Shown here in pieces: positions 38,291-46,306 of a DNA stretch of 48,148 nt (position 1 is its first letter; the number at the start of each line of letters is the position of its first letter). The stretch comes from a virus. A program made the translations under genes and the position numbers. A model generated the notes under the pieces. It did not search any database, was not told the DNA's origin, and worked only from the letters and a program-made list of their open reading frames with translations. The stretch lies in the IMG/VR virus record IMGVR_UViG_3300049448_000568, positions 1-48,148 of that record, one strand, 5' to 3'.

Positions 38291-39033
38291 ACACCCTGCT
38301 CACCCTCCTCGCCGGCGCCGCCCTCGCCATCGCCCTGCTGTCCCTGCGCAACGTCCGGCGGTTCTACTGCCCGAACTGGCTGCTGCGGGCCCTCGGCGAG
38401 GTCCCGTGGGCTCCGGGCCTGGCGCGGCACATGCGGGCCGTCGGCAACGAGCACGCGCAGCCGACCCACGAGGTCCACTTCGTCGCCCGGCAGGATATCG
38501 CCGAGTGCGGGGTCGCCTGCCCGAAGTGCGGGACCGACGTCGCGGAGCGCGGCGATTTCTCGCGGATCGTGCGGGCGATCGTCGACGGCCAAGAGAACGA
38601 GGTGATCAAGTGCCAGGGACTGATCGACCTCGGCGATGGGGCGAAGCCGCGGCCGTGTCCGGCCTGGCTGGCTGCGTCGCCGAACACCGAGCACGGCGAT
38701 AACCTGATCGACGGCGACCCGCTCGAGTTCTACGTGTTCAACCGGATCACGCCCGAGCAAGCGCTGCGCGAGAAGTACGGGATCGATGTGAAGGCCGGCG
38801 TCGAAGGCCTGGCAGTCGACCCGGCCGCGCGGCCGGAGGGCTCGACGCCGAATGAAGATGTGATCATCGGAGCGTTCGTGCCGCCGTCGCCCGGCGCCGA
38901 GACCGCGAGCCCGATCGGGGTCACCATCCCAGCCGACGCGGTCATCATCCCGCCGCTGCGCCCGCACCCGTCGGAAGCCGAAACCCGCCAACTCCCTGCC
39001 ATCCAATTCCCCCTTCCGCCGAAGGAACCCTAG
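38287..39033 (+). CDS. membrane-anchored Cys-rich protein, 248 aa
   Basis: N-terminal hydrophobic helix (MNTLLTLLAGAALAIALLSL) followed by a basic patch, then CGVACPKCG and later KCQGLIDLGD, PRPCPAW, a possible zinc ribbon. From residue 150 the sequence is Pro/acid-rich and probably disordered. No family recognised. It could anchor a cytoplasmic metal-binding domain to the membrane. Confidence 0.6.
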   Translation: MNTLLTLLAGAALAIALLSLRNVRRFYCPNWLLRALGEVPWAPGLARHMRAVGNEHAQPTHEVHFVARQDIAECGVACPKCGTDVAERGDFSRIVRAIVDGQENEVIKCQGLIDLGDGAKPRPCPAWLAASPNTEHGDNLIDGDPLEFYVFNRITPEQALREKYGIDVKAGVEGLAVDPAARPEGSTPNEDVIIGAFVPPSPGAETASPIGVTIPADAVIIPPLRPHPSEAETRQLPAIQFPLPPKEP

Positions 39034-39034
39034 C

Positions 39035-39445
39035 ATGGAACTCTTCTGCTTTTCCCCGGACGGGGCCGAGACCCTCGACGCGTTCAACGCCCGACTGGCG
39101 GCGTTCGCCACGGCCAACGATGTCACCGGGATCGTCGCGTCGGTGCTCGACTCGGCCCTGGTCCTGTCGCTGACCGTCGCCGACGACATCCCGGCTCCAC
39201 TGCTGCTGCGGCCGTACGTCGTGCAGCTGCTGCAGGGGATCGAGCCGCAGCTCGAACAGGCCCTCACCCACCTGCTCAACGGCATCCGGGCCGAGGACGG
39301 GGCCAAGACGCCCGCCGGCGACACGATCACGTCGCTGCCGGTCGAGGTCCAGGCCCTGACCGCGATCTCGGTGGTCCACAAGCAACTCGGGTTCGCGGTG
39401 TTCAAGATCGTGGTCGGCGACCTCGAGTTCGCGGACGGAGACTGA
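39035..39445 (+). CDS. hypothetical protein, 136 aa
   Basis: Alpha/beta-looking (MELFCFSPDGAETLDAFNAR, VLDSALVLSLTVADDIPAPL), no cysteine or charge motifs. Unknown. GAAGGA precedes the ATG. Confidence 0.55.
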   Translation: MELFCFSPDGAETLDAFNARLAAFATANDVTGIVASVLDSALVLSLTVADDIPAPLLLRPYVVQLLQGIEPQLEQALTHLLNGIRAEDGAKTPAGDTITSLPVEVQALTAISVVHKQLGFAVFKIVVGDLEFADGD

Positions 39446-39447
39446 CC

Positions 39448-40038
39448 ATGGCGCGCATCATCGACCCGACCCAGCGCGTCCAGCCAGAGCGCACCCTCAA
39501 GTACTGGCTCGAGTCGTTTGGCTGCGTCCAGGAGTGCGCCGCGGACGCGTCCGACAACTCCGAGATCAAGCGCAGCGTCGACGACAATATCAAGCTGCTG
39601 CGATCCCGGGTGAAGGAGAAGGCCGACCCGCAGGCCCCGCAGCTGCTGGAGCAGCAGCTCCTGATCCGGGCCCAGATGTGGGTGCGCCGGCCGGAGATGC
39701 ACAACGAGATGATGAAGCTCTGGCGCCAGGCCGCGCAGGAGATCAAGATCTTCGGCTGGGACCTCGGCGAGCCGGTGCACTACGAGGAGGTCTCGAAGGG
39801 CGGCAAGCTCCGGTTCTGGCAGGGCGACAAGGACAAGCCGCCGACCGATCGCAAGTACCAGATGGACCGGCTCACCGCGGTGATGGCGATCAAGTTCCTG
39901 AAGTTCGTGGCGGCCGAGAGCCAGACCAACGACCCGGTCGAGTACACCAAGCAGACCCTGCTGAAGCAGGGGATCAACGCCGACAACTTCCACCTCTACG
40001 CGGACCGGCTCGCGTTCCCGAACCCGTGGACCTCCTGA
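39448..40038 (+). CDS. hypothetical protein, 196 aa
   Basis: Mostly helical with charged stretches (LRSRVKEKADPQAPQLLEQQ, MHNEMMKLWRQAAQEIKIFG). The segment KGGKLRFWQGDKDKPPTDRK is basic. It has the feel of a phage DNA- or protein-binding factor but matches no family I know. GGAG is upstream, and its end overlaps the serine recombinase start by 13 bases. Confidence 0.6.
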   Translation: MARIIDPTQRVQPERTLKYWLESFGCVQECAADASDNSEIKRSVDDNIKLLRSRVKEKADPQAPQLLEQQLLIRAQMWVRRPEMHNEMMKLWRQAAQEIKIFGWDLGEPVHYEEVSKGGKLRFWQGDKDKPPTDRKYQMDRLTAVMAIKFLKFVAAESQTNDPVEYTKQTLLKQGINADNFHLYADRLAFPNPWTS

Positions 40039-40991
40039 CCCCGATCACCACCGAAGACGAGCTCTACCGGCGGATCCAAGCAGCGATCAAGCCGGCGATC
40101 TGGGGCTACGTCCGGGTGTCGTCCGACAAGCAAGAGGACGGCCAGTCACCGGAGGTCCAGTGCGACGAGATCCGGGCCTACTGCGCCGACCGGTTTCCCG
40201 GCGAGCCGGTGATCCTGGTGCAGGAGGCCGCCAGCGCGGCCCTGCCGATGTTCACGGTCACGCTGCCGGGCATGAAGTCGACCGGGCCGTCGACGGTGGC
40301 GGAGGCCCCACGGCCGCTGTTCAGCATGCTGCTGGTCGGGCTGAGCGACCGGCCGAAGTCGAAGCTGGTGGCCTGGAAGTTCGACCGGCTCGCGCGGGTG
40401 GCGTCCGAGCAGGAGATGTTCCTGTCGTTGTTCCGGCGCTACGAGATCGAATTCCACCTGGCGTACGCCGGCGAGCGGCACTTGGTCGAAGGCGGGGCCA
40501 GCGCCGACCAGGACCCGGTGCGCCACCTGATGCGCCAGATCCTGGCGTGCTTCGCCGAGTACGAGCGCCGGATGATCCAGCTCCGGATGAGCATGGGAAC
40601 CCGCAAGAAGAAATCGAAGGGTGGATGGATCGGCGGGTCGATCCCCTACGGGTACGCGGTGCGCGCCGGCGAGCTGGTCGTGGTGCCCGAAAAAGCCCCG
40701 GTCGTGGTGGCGGTTTTCCGGTACCGACAGGTGTACCGGTACACCTACCGGCAGATCTGCGAGTTGCTGGCGGCCCAGTTCGGCGACGAGACGTGGTACC
40801 CCATGCGCATCATGCGGATGCTGGACAACCGGGAGCTGTACGCCGGCAAGCTGTACTCGTCCCTGCGCCCCGACCTCAAGATCCTGCCCGACACCTGGGA
40901 AGCCGCGGAGTCGATCATCGAAGCCGCATCGCGCTACCCGAAAACCCCGAACGAAGAGGCACCATCGTATGGCCACACCGCAGAACAATGA
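40026..40991 (+). CDS. serine recombinase, 321 aa
   Basis: WGYVRVSSDKQ carries the nucleophile Ser (S32), KFDRLARV and EYERRMIQLRMSMG complete the resolvase catalytic domain, and GGWIGGSIPYGYAV begins the recombinase domain. Large serine integrases are usually 450-600 residues with a zinc ribbon and coiled coil; this protein ends after the recombinase domain, so it is either a short form or truncated. A 30-residue insertion-like region (TVTLPGMKSTGPSTVAEAPR) lies in the catalytic domain. GTG start without a clear ribosome site. Confidence 0.85.
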   Translation: MDLLTPITTEDELYRRIQAAIKPAIWGYVRVSSDKQEDGQSPEVQCDEIRAYCADRFPGEPVILVQEAASAALPMFTVTLPGMKSTGPSTVAEAPRPLFSMLLVGLSDRPKSKLVAWKFDRLARVASEQEMFLSLFRRYEIEFHLAYAGERHLVEGGASADQDPVRHLMRQILACFAEYERRMIQLRMSMGTRKKKSKGGWIGGSIPYGYAVRAGELVVVPEKAPVVVAVFRYRQVYRYTYRQICELLAAQFGDETWYPMRIMRMLDNRELYAGKLYSSLRPDLKILPDTWEAAESIIEAASRYPKTPNEEAPSYGHTAEQ

Positions 40992-41283
40992 CGCGGACAT
41001 CGACGCGTTGTCCGAGACTTTGATCACCATCGCCGACGACCTGCTGATGGGCCGCGGCTTCGCCGTCCCGGTGGGACGCGTGATCAGCGCCGGTATGGCG
41101 GGCAAGCGAATCACTGGCAAGGACGGCGCCGGCAAGGAGGTCGTCCGCCGGTTCATGTCGACCCTGGTGACCCAGCACCCGGAGGTGATCGACCTGGCGT
41201 TCGCCGGCATGAGCGAAGTCGCCAAGGCCCGGATCCGGAAGATGGCGGGCGAGAAGCCGCTCAAGGACGCGGAGAAGGCGTGA
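40969..41283 (+). CDS. hypothetical protein, 104 aa
   Basis: Acidic start (PQNNDADIDALSETLITIAD) and basic end (KMAGEKPLKDAEKA), helical. It overlaps the recombinase end by 23 bases and GAGG lies upstream. It might assist the recombinase but has no recognised domain. Confidence 0.5.
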   Translation: MATPQNNDADIDALSETLITIADDLLMGRGFAVPVGRVISAGMAGKRITGKDGAGKEVVRRFMSTLVTQHPEVIDLAFAGMSEVAKARIRKMAGEKPLKDAEKA

Positions 41284-41399
41284 CGCAGAACGGCAAGGGC
41301 TCGACGCCGCGCGGGCAGACCAAGGCCGAGCGCGAGGCGTACGAGCGGGGATTCGAGCGGGTGTTCCGGCGGAAGAAACCGAAGAAGGGAAAACGATGA
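41280..41399 (+). CDS. small basic protein, 39 aa
   Basis: The product starts MTQNGKGSTPRGQTKAEREA and ends FRRKKPKKGKR, very Lys/Arg-rich. GTGA and ATGA overlaps connect it to both neighbours. Unknown. Confidence 0.4.
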   Translation: MTQNGKGSTPRGQTKAEREAYERGFERVFRRKKPKKGKR

Positions 41400-41917
41400 T
41401 CGCGGCGATCCTGTGCCCCGGGCCTTCTCTGGAACGGACCTGTCCGAGCGCCGGCGGGCTCGACTGCTTCGACGTGGTCATCGCGGTGAACCGGGCGATC
41501 CTGCATCCGTCCGCGCGTGGCCGGGTGCACTGGCACGCCTGCGGCGACTGGGATACGTTACGGGCGATCAATTGCCCGCCGAAGATCGGGATCTGCACGA
41601 CGATCGACTCCGCTCGGGTGACCCGGCAGGGGCTGCAGCGCCGCCAATTCGACGGTCTGGCCTGGATCGTTTGGGAGAGCCTTCTGGTCGCGCCTGGGTT
41701 CTCGACGATCGCGGCTCTGGGGCTCGCCAGGCGGTTGAACATGACCGACGCCACCCTGTTCGGGGACGACAAGCAGGGGAAGCTCGACTGGGATAGCGTG
41801 GCGGCGGGACGTAACCGGGCCGACGACCGATGGGCGCGCGAGCGCGAGCTGCAGGCCGCCGCGATCACCAAGCTCGGGATCACCGTGCAGTACGCCAAGG
41901 ACAAGGCCAAGGTATGA
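41396..41917 (+). CDS. GPSL-motif protein, glycosyltransferase-like, 173 aa
   Basis: CPGPSLE near residue 7-13, DVVIAVNRAIL, and WHACGDWDTLRA match the GxGPSL, IxVNRA and D-type strand pattern seen in DUF115 and sialyltransferase-like proteins of phage surface clusters. Together with two following GT-A enzymes it forms a small glycosylation module. The exact reaction is unknown. ATG overlaps the previous stop. Confidence 0.6.
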   Translation: MIAAILCPGPSLERTCPSAGGLDCFDVVIAVNRAILHPSARGRVHWHACGDWDTLRAINCPPKIGICTTIDSARVTRQGLQRRQFDGLAWIVWESLLVAPGFSTIAALGLARRLNMTDATLFGDDKQGKLDWDSVAAGRNRADDRWARERELQAAAITKLGITVQYAKDKAKV

Positions 41918-42486
41918 AAAACGTTCCCTACGTGGTCTGCGCGTTCCACACCGACGACGAGATCTACAACGCCGAGATCGGGCGGCTGCGCGCGTCGCTC
42001 GAGACGTTCGAGCTGCCGCACGAGATCCGGACTATCAAGTCGGGCCATCGCTGGAAGGACGTGTGTCGGATGAAGCCCCAGTTCATCGCCGACATGCTGA
42101 GCAGCAACGGCGGCAAGGACGTGCTGTACCTGGACGCGGACGCGGTGGTGCTGCAGCACCCGACGCTGTTCGACCATTTCGCGGGAGACCTGGGCGTGGT
42201 GCTGCGGCCGCCGGGTGAGCTCTTCGCGTCGACGATCTACGTCAAGAACAGCCACTACGGTCTGTCGCTGGTCGCCGAGTGGATCCAGGAGCTGAACAAG
42301 GACACCAAGAGCATCGACCAGACCTTGCTGCAGCGAGTCGTCGACCGGCGGATGTCCGCCGGCGGCATCGTCAGCCTGCCCTGGACCTACGCCCACAAGT
42401 TCGCGGAGCGCGACAGCGGCGCGGTGATCGGGCAGTACCAGGCGAGCCGGAAGGTGCGGGCCAAGGCCGGCGGCGCGCCGATATGA
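41914..42486 (+). CDS. GT-A nucleotide-sugar glycosyltransferase-like, 190 aa
   Basis: VLYLDADAVVLQHP (D74, D76) is the DxD-centred strand of GT-A enzymes, and KPQFIADML before it and TLLQRVVDRRM after it resemble the GT8/GT77-like arrangement. Short for a full glycosyltransferase, but the fold core seems complete. ATGA-coupled on both sides. Confidence 0.7.
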   Translation: MKNVPYVVCAFHTDDEIYNAEIGRLRASLETFELPHEIRTIKSGHRWKDVCRMKPQFIADMLSSNGGKDVLYLDADAVVLQHPTLFDHFAGDLGVVLRPPGELFASTIYVKNSHYGLSLVAEWIQELNKDTKSIDQTLLQRVVDRRMSAGGIVSLPWTYAHKFAERDSGAVIGQYQASRKVRAKAGGAPI

Positions 42487-43172
42487 GCGACGTCCCGATC
42501 CGGGTGTTCATCGGCATGGAGCCCCAGCAGCGGCTCGCGTGCGAGGTGCTGAAGTTTTCGATCGATCGGCGCTGCGGGGTTGCCGTGGAGTTCACCGAGA
42601 TCGGGGACGTTGACGAGCCGCTACCACAGCAGCAGACCGGTTTCTCGTTCGCCCGCTGGCAGGTGCCGCAGCTGGTCGGGTACGCCGGCCGGGCGATCTA
42701 CCTGGACGCCGACATCGTGGTCATCGGCAGCATCGAGGCGCTGTGGGCGGAGGAAATTCCCGAGGACTGCGGCGTGCTCGCTCGGCCCACACCGGACGAC
42801 CGGTACTTCACCAGCGTCATGATCATGGATTGCGGGAAGCTCAAGCACTGGGACTTCGCGCGGCTGCACGAGTACGTCCAGCACGGGGCGTTCCAGGGGG
42901 TGATGTGGGCGTCGAAGACCTCGCCCTACCGGAAGGACTTCGCGCCGCTGGCCAAGGCCTGGAACACGCTCGACCGGCGCGATCTCGAGACCCGGGCCGT
43001 GCATTACACCGACCTGCGCCGGCAGCCATGGCGTTATGCAGGGCACCCGGCAGCCGCGACGTTCCAGGACGAGCTCCGGGAGGCACTGGCCGCCGGCAGC
43101 ATCGCGCCGGAGCTGGTCAAGGCCGAGATCGCGAAGGGCCACGTTCGGCCCGATCTGCTGACCACAGCGTAA
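42483..43172 (+). CDS. glycosyltransferase family 8-like protein, 229 aa
   Basis: Begins IRVFIGMEPQQRLACEVLKF, as in GT8 starts, followed by AIYLDADIVVIGSIEAL (D75, D77) and YFTSVMIMDCGKL. HYTDLRRQPWRY contains the C-terminal His usually helping metal binding. It is likely to transfer a hexose to an acceptor on phage or host. It is unclear which. Confidence 0.8.
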   Translation: MSDVPIRVFIGMEPQQRLACEVLKFSIDRRCGVAVEFTEIGDVDEPLPQQQTGFSFARWQVPQLVGYAGRAIYLDADIVVIGSIEALWAEEIPEDCGVLARPTPDDRYFTSVMIMDCGKLKHWDFARLHEYVQHGAFQGVMWASKTSPYRKDFAPLAKAWNTLDRRDLETRAVHYTDLRRQPWRYAGHPAAATFQDELREALAAGSIAPELVKAEIAKGHVRPDLLTTA

Positions 43173-43188
43173 CCATTAGGAGGAGTGT

Positions 43189-43356
43189 ATGTCGACCGAG
43201 GCTGAAATTGCCAAGCTGTTGAGATTCGCGGGCTTTACGGTCAACGAGACGGTCCGGGATGCGGTCGCCGAGTTGATCGAGGTCGCCGAGGAAGAGACCG
43301 AGGAAGCCGAGGAGTCGGACGACGAGGACGAGTTCGGGACCGACGACGAAGACTGA
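43189..43356 (+). CDS. small highly acidic protein, 55 aa
   Basis: After a short helical N-terminus (MSTEAEIAKLLRFAGFTVNE) the protein is dominated by Glu and Asp: 22 acidic against 3 basic residues overall. Such composition is shared by DNA-mimic anti-defence proteins and by simple acidic tails, and the two cannot be told apart here. TTAGGAGGAG is an excellent ribosome site, suggesting strong translation. Confidence 0.55.
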   Translation: MSTEAEIAKLLRFAGFTVNETVRDAVAELIEVAEEETEEAEESDDEDEFGTDDED

Positions 43357-43363
43357 GGCTTGA

Positions 43364-43379
43364 CCTGTAGATATACAGG
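43364..43379. promoter_or_regulatory. palindrome in a promoter, candidate operator
   Basis: CCTGTA and TACAGG flank GATA. The palindrome overlaps TTGACC (43360-43365) and precedes TATTGT (43381-43386), 15 bases apart. It is upstream of the ribbon-helix-helix gene, so autoregulation is likely. Confidence 0.5.
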
Positions 43380-43406
43380 ATATTGTGGGGGCACAGGAGA
43401 CATCCA

Positions 43407-43790
43407 GTGCCCAAAGTACTCATAACGCTTAGCGATCCTCAAGACACCTGGCTACGCCGCGAAGCGCACCGCCTCGGTATCCCCATCTCGGAGTTGGTAC
43501 GGCGCACGGTCGATAGTCGACGCGCGGCGGAACCAACGAAGGAGCGACTGGCCGCCGATCTTGAGGCGCCTCTGTACGAGACGGAGCTGCGGGGGAAGGG
43601 GTTGTTCGACGGGTGCACCACGCTCGTCGAGATGCAAGGGCGCTGCGACGCGATGAAAGAGGAGATCCAGCAGTACCTCACTGCGGGCGTGGCGCTGGCG
43701 GGCGAGGTCGAGGACGATTACGCGCTGCTGGCCACGGACGACGCCAAGCTCGGCAAGCGGATGAAGATGTTCCGCCGCGAAGGAGAGTAG
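43407..43790 (+). CDS. ribbon-helix-helix protein, 127 aa
   Basis: MPKVLITLSDPQDTWLRREA followed by HRLGIPISELVRRTVDSRR is a CopG/Arc-like domain. The rest is helical (EMQGRCDAMKEEIQQYLTAG). The GTG start is supported by AGGAG eight bases upstream. Probable regulator of its own promoter and the following endonuclease and methyltransferase genes. Confidence 0.65.
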   Translation: MPKVLITLSDPQDTWLRREAHRLGIPISELVRRTVDSRRAAEPTKERLAADLEAPLYETELRGKGLFDGCTTLVEMQGRCDAMKEEIQQYLTAGVALAGEVEDDYALLATDDAKLGKRMKMFRREGE

Positions 43791-43792
43791 CC

Positions 43793-44845
43793 ATGTCCGG
43801 CAAGCCGAGAATTCCGCCCGAGCAGAACCAGGCGATTGTCGACCGGTACAAGGCTGGCGAGTCCGCGCTGCTGATCGCCAGCAGCTATGGAGTGAGCCGC
43901 AGTTCCATTCACCTCGTGCTGTTCAAGATGGGTGTGGCGCGGGACCATAGAGGAGGCTGCGCGCCGACCTCACCAGAGGTTCGCGCACAGATGCTGAAGA
44001 TGTACGTCGAGGACAAGATCGGAGCGACTACGATCGCTCGGAAGTTCGGGGTGGACAAGGGCACCGTCTACAACGTGATCACTGCGGCGGGTCACGGTAC
44101 AAGGCCGCGCAGCAACCGCTGCGGCGATGAGTACCAAGTCTCGGAAGCACGGCAGGCGAAGATCGATCGGGTACGACTCCCGCCATCTCGGCACCGGCAG
44201 TTGCCCCTGAACGACGCGGCCTTCGACGTGCTGACCCCGGCGGTTGCGTACTGGATCGGTTACTTGCTCACCGACGGCAACGTGCACCGCACCATGAACC
44301 AATCGCGCCGGATATCGTTGCCGCAGTCGCGCGCTCACCGTGGTCAGCTAGAAAATTTCCGTGCGTTTGTAGGCGCCCAGAACGTGATCCGCGACACCAG
44401 CAAGGTCACCTTTGGGAAGCTCCGGGACTTCAGCTCCTTCGCGATCACGTCGGAGCGGATCGCTGCGGCCCTTGAGACGTATGGCATCGGCCCCGCAAAG
44501 ACCGCGACCGTCGAAGCTGTCCCAGCGGTCGTGGACAGTTTTGATTTCTGGCGCGGTGTGATCGACGGCGACGGCAGCGTCTATGCCGACAAGATCGTCA
44601 TGTACTCTTCGTCGTTGCGCCTCGTCGATCAGTTCGACGCGTTCTTGCGCCGCCACTTTGCCGGCATCATTCCGTACCGTTACTACAACGAGGACAATGG
44701 CGTTTGGTCGGCCGCGGTAGCCACCCAGTTTTACGGGGCGGCGGTGGCCGAGCGGTTATACCGTGGCGCGACGGAAACAACGGCGCTACCTGATAAATGG
44801 GAGCGGGCGCGCATCCTCATGCGCTGTCAGGAAGCCCGTGGGTAG
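43793..44845 (+). CDS. LAGLIDADG homing endonuclease with HTH repeats, 350 aa
   Basis: AYWIGYLLTDG (152-162) and FWRGVIDGDG (252-261) are the two LAGLIDADG helices with their catalytic acids, so a single-chain enzyme. Two helix-turn-helix units precede them (about 12-47 and 65-100: TTIARKFGVDKGTVYNVITA). Homing enzymes of this kind cut long DNA sites. It sits directly before a DNA methyltransferase whose N-terminal HTH resembles its own. Confidence 0.85.
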   Translation: MSGKPRIPPEQNQAIVDRYKAGESALLIASSYGVSRSSIHLVLFKMGVARDHRGGCAPTSPEVRAQMLKMYVEDKIGATTIARKFGVDKGTVYNVITAAGHGTRPRSNRCGDEYQVSEARQAKIDRVRLPPSRHRQLPLNDAAFDVLTPAVAYWIGYLLTDGNVHRTMNQSRRISLPQSRAHRGQLENFRAFVGAQNVIRDTSKVTFGKLRDFSSFAITSERIAAALETYGIGPAKTATVEAVPAVVDSFDFWRGVIDGDGSVYADKIVMYSSSLRLVDQFDAFLRRHFAGIIPYRYYNEDNGVWSAAVATQFYGAAVAERLYRGATETTALPDKWERARILMRCQEARG

Positions 44846-46208
44846 GCGCGCCATCCTCCCCGCGCAGTACGCAGAGATCGCGGCAGCCTACCGGGCCGGC
44901 GCGACCACCGTGGCATTGGCGGTTCAATACCGCGTCTCCGAAGGGACCATTCGGATGGCGGTGATCGCGCGCGGAGAAAAGATCCGTCCGCGCGCAGAGC
45001 GGTCTCGGCGCATGCACGCCGCGGCCGGGCGGGGTACGAAGCGGAAACCCCCCGGCCGCGGCGTGTGGCCGCGCATCCCGGCTGACGAGTGGGCGCAGCT
45101 CCGCGCGACCAAGTCGGAAGACGAGTTGGTCGCGCACTTGGAAGCGGTACTGAAGGGCTGCCCGATTCCGTACCCCAAGATATCGGACCAGAAAGCCGCA
45201 GAGGCGTTCGACGACTTGTGCATGCTGCCGTTCGATCGGCTGTTCGGCGAGGGGCCCATCGCTCTGTTACGAAGCCCCGACGCACCGCAGGCGCCCTACC
45301 ACTTGGCGCTGAAGCCTCCCGGCAATGCGGCGTCCAACCAGTTGTTCTACGTTCAGCGTTGGGCAACACCGCGCGCCGAAGCACCGAGCGTAGAGCGGCG
45401 CTGGCACGACCCCGAGCTCCGTCGCAAGGTATATCGCCGCTTCTTGAAGCTGAGCGGCGTGCACGAGGTATCGCCGGCCACCATGCGTCAGGCCTTGTGT
45501 GTGACGGGCGGCACCCCCTCGCAGTTCAAGCCGGGCGTGGCGCGGGCGCTGTACGAACTCACCGGTGCGCAGGACGTGCTCGATTTCAGCGCCGGCTGGG
45601 GCGATCGGCTGGTCGGATTCTGCGCCGCACCAGGCACGCGCCGCTACGTAGGCATCGACCCTAACCGTGCGCTGCACCCGCTCTATCAAGAGGTGGCGGC
45701 GCGGTACGCCAGAGGCAAGAGCACCGAGTTCATCTGCGGACCCGCCGAAGAGGCGCTTCTGCCGGCGGCGAGCTTCGACCTGGCGATGACCAGTCCCCCC
45801 TATTTCGGGGTTGAGCGCTATGCGGCCGGGGCCGAGTGGGCTCGAGACCAATCGTGGGCGCGCTACGCCACTGCCGAGGCGTGGCGGGCGGGCTTCTTGG
45901 CCCAAGCTATCCGGCGGGTATGGGCGGCGCTGCGCCCGGGCGGGGTGCTGGCGGTTAACCTGGCAGACGTCAAGGTGCGTGGCGAGCAGATTCCTCTGTG
46001 CGCATGGCTACGGCAGGAGGTGACCGCCTGTGAAAGCTCGGTGCCGCTACCCGTCATCGGCCTACGGCTGCAGGCGGGCAACTACTCCACGATTGACCGT
46101 ACGCGCCTGAGCGGCGAGCCGGTGTGGATGTGGTCGAAGGGGGCACTGGGCCGGCCATTCAAGTCGGTGCATCGTAACATAACTGAGGAAGTGCGGCCAG
46201 CGCTTTGA
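44838..46208 (+). CDS. DNA methyltransferase-like protein with N-terminal HTH, 456 aa
   Basis: TSPPYFG (SPPY at 319-322) is motif IV of amino-DNA methyltransferases, and VLDFSAGWGDRLVGF (247-261) is motif I. VGIDPNRALHPLY follows as motif II. The N-terminal HTH (LPAQYAEIAAAYRAGATTVA, then LAVQYRVSEGTIRMAV) may give targeting. Base specificity (N6-A or N4-C) cannot be told. The start at GTG with CAGGAAG upstream is preferred over an ATG at 44763 lying inside the endonuclease gene. No cognate restriction enzyme is adjacent. Confidence 0.8.
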   Translation: MGRRAILPAQYAEIAAAYRAGATTVALAVQYRVSEGTIRMAVIARGEKIRPRAERSRRMHAAAGRGTKRKPPGRGVWPRIPADEWAQLRATKSEDELVAHLEAVLKGCPIPYPKISDQKAAEAFDDLCMLPFDRLFGEGPIALLRSPDAPQAPYHLALKPPGNAASNQLFYVQRWATPRAEAPSVERRWHDPELRRKVYRRFLKLSGVHEVSPATMRQALCVTGGTPSQFKPGVARALYELTGAQDVLDFSAGWGDRLVGFCAAPGTRRYVGIDPNRALHPLYQEVAARYARGKSTEFICGPAEEALLPAASFDLAMTSPPYFGVERYAAGAEWARDQSWARYATAEAWRAGFLAQAIRRVWAALRPGGVLAVNLADVKVRGEQIPLCAWLRQEVTACESSVPLPVIGLRLQAGNYSTIDRTRLSGEPVWMWSKGALGRPFKSVHRNITEEVRPAL

Positions 46209-46235
46209 CGGCCCAGGATGCTGACATGAACAAGA

Positions 46236-46263
46236 AAAACCCCGGCCTTTCGACCGGGGTTTT
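46236..46263. terminator. bidirectional intrinsic terminator
   Basis: AAAACCCCGG (46236-46245) pairs with CCGGGGTTTT (46254-46263) around eight bases. T runs occur on both strands, so it can end both the plus block and the convergent minus genes. Confidence 0.9.
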
Positions 46264-46282
46264 GTCGTCCAGCGCAGCGTAA

Positions 46283-46300
46283 CGCCTGCCGTAGCAGGCG
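46283..46300. terminator. second hairpin between convergent genes
   Basis: CGCCTGC and GCAGGCG form seven base pairs with a four-base loop just past the end of the 189-residue gene. Without a T tract it may act as a partial terminator or a 3' stability element. Confidence 0.4.
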
Positions 46301-46306
46301 CTTAGC

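Noticed and set aside
44763-44837. Longer start for the DNA methyltransferase
   Set aside because: It would overlap the LAGLIDADG gene by 83 bases and adds a basic low-quality stretch; GTG at 44838 has a good ribosome site.
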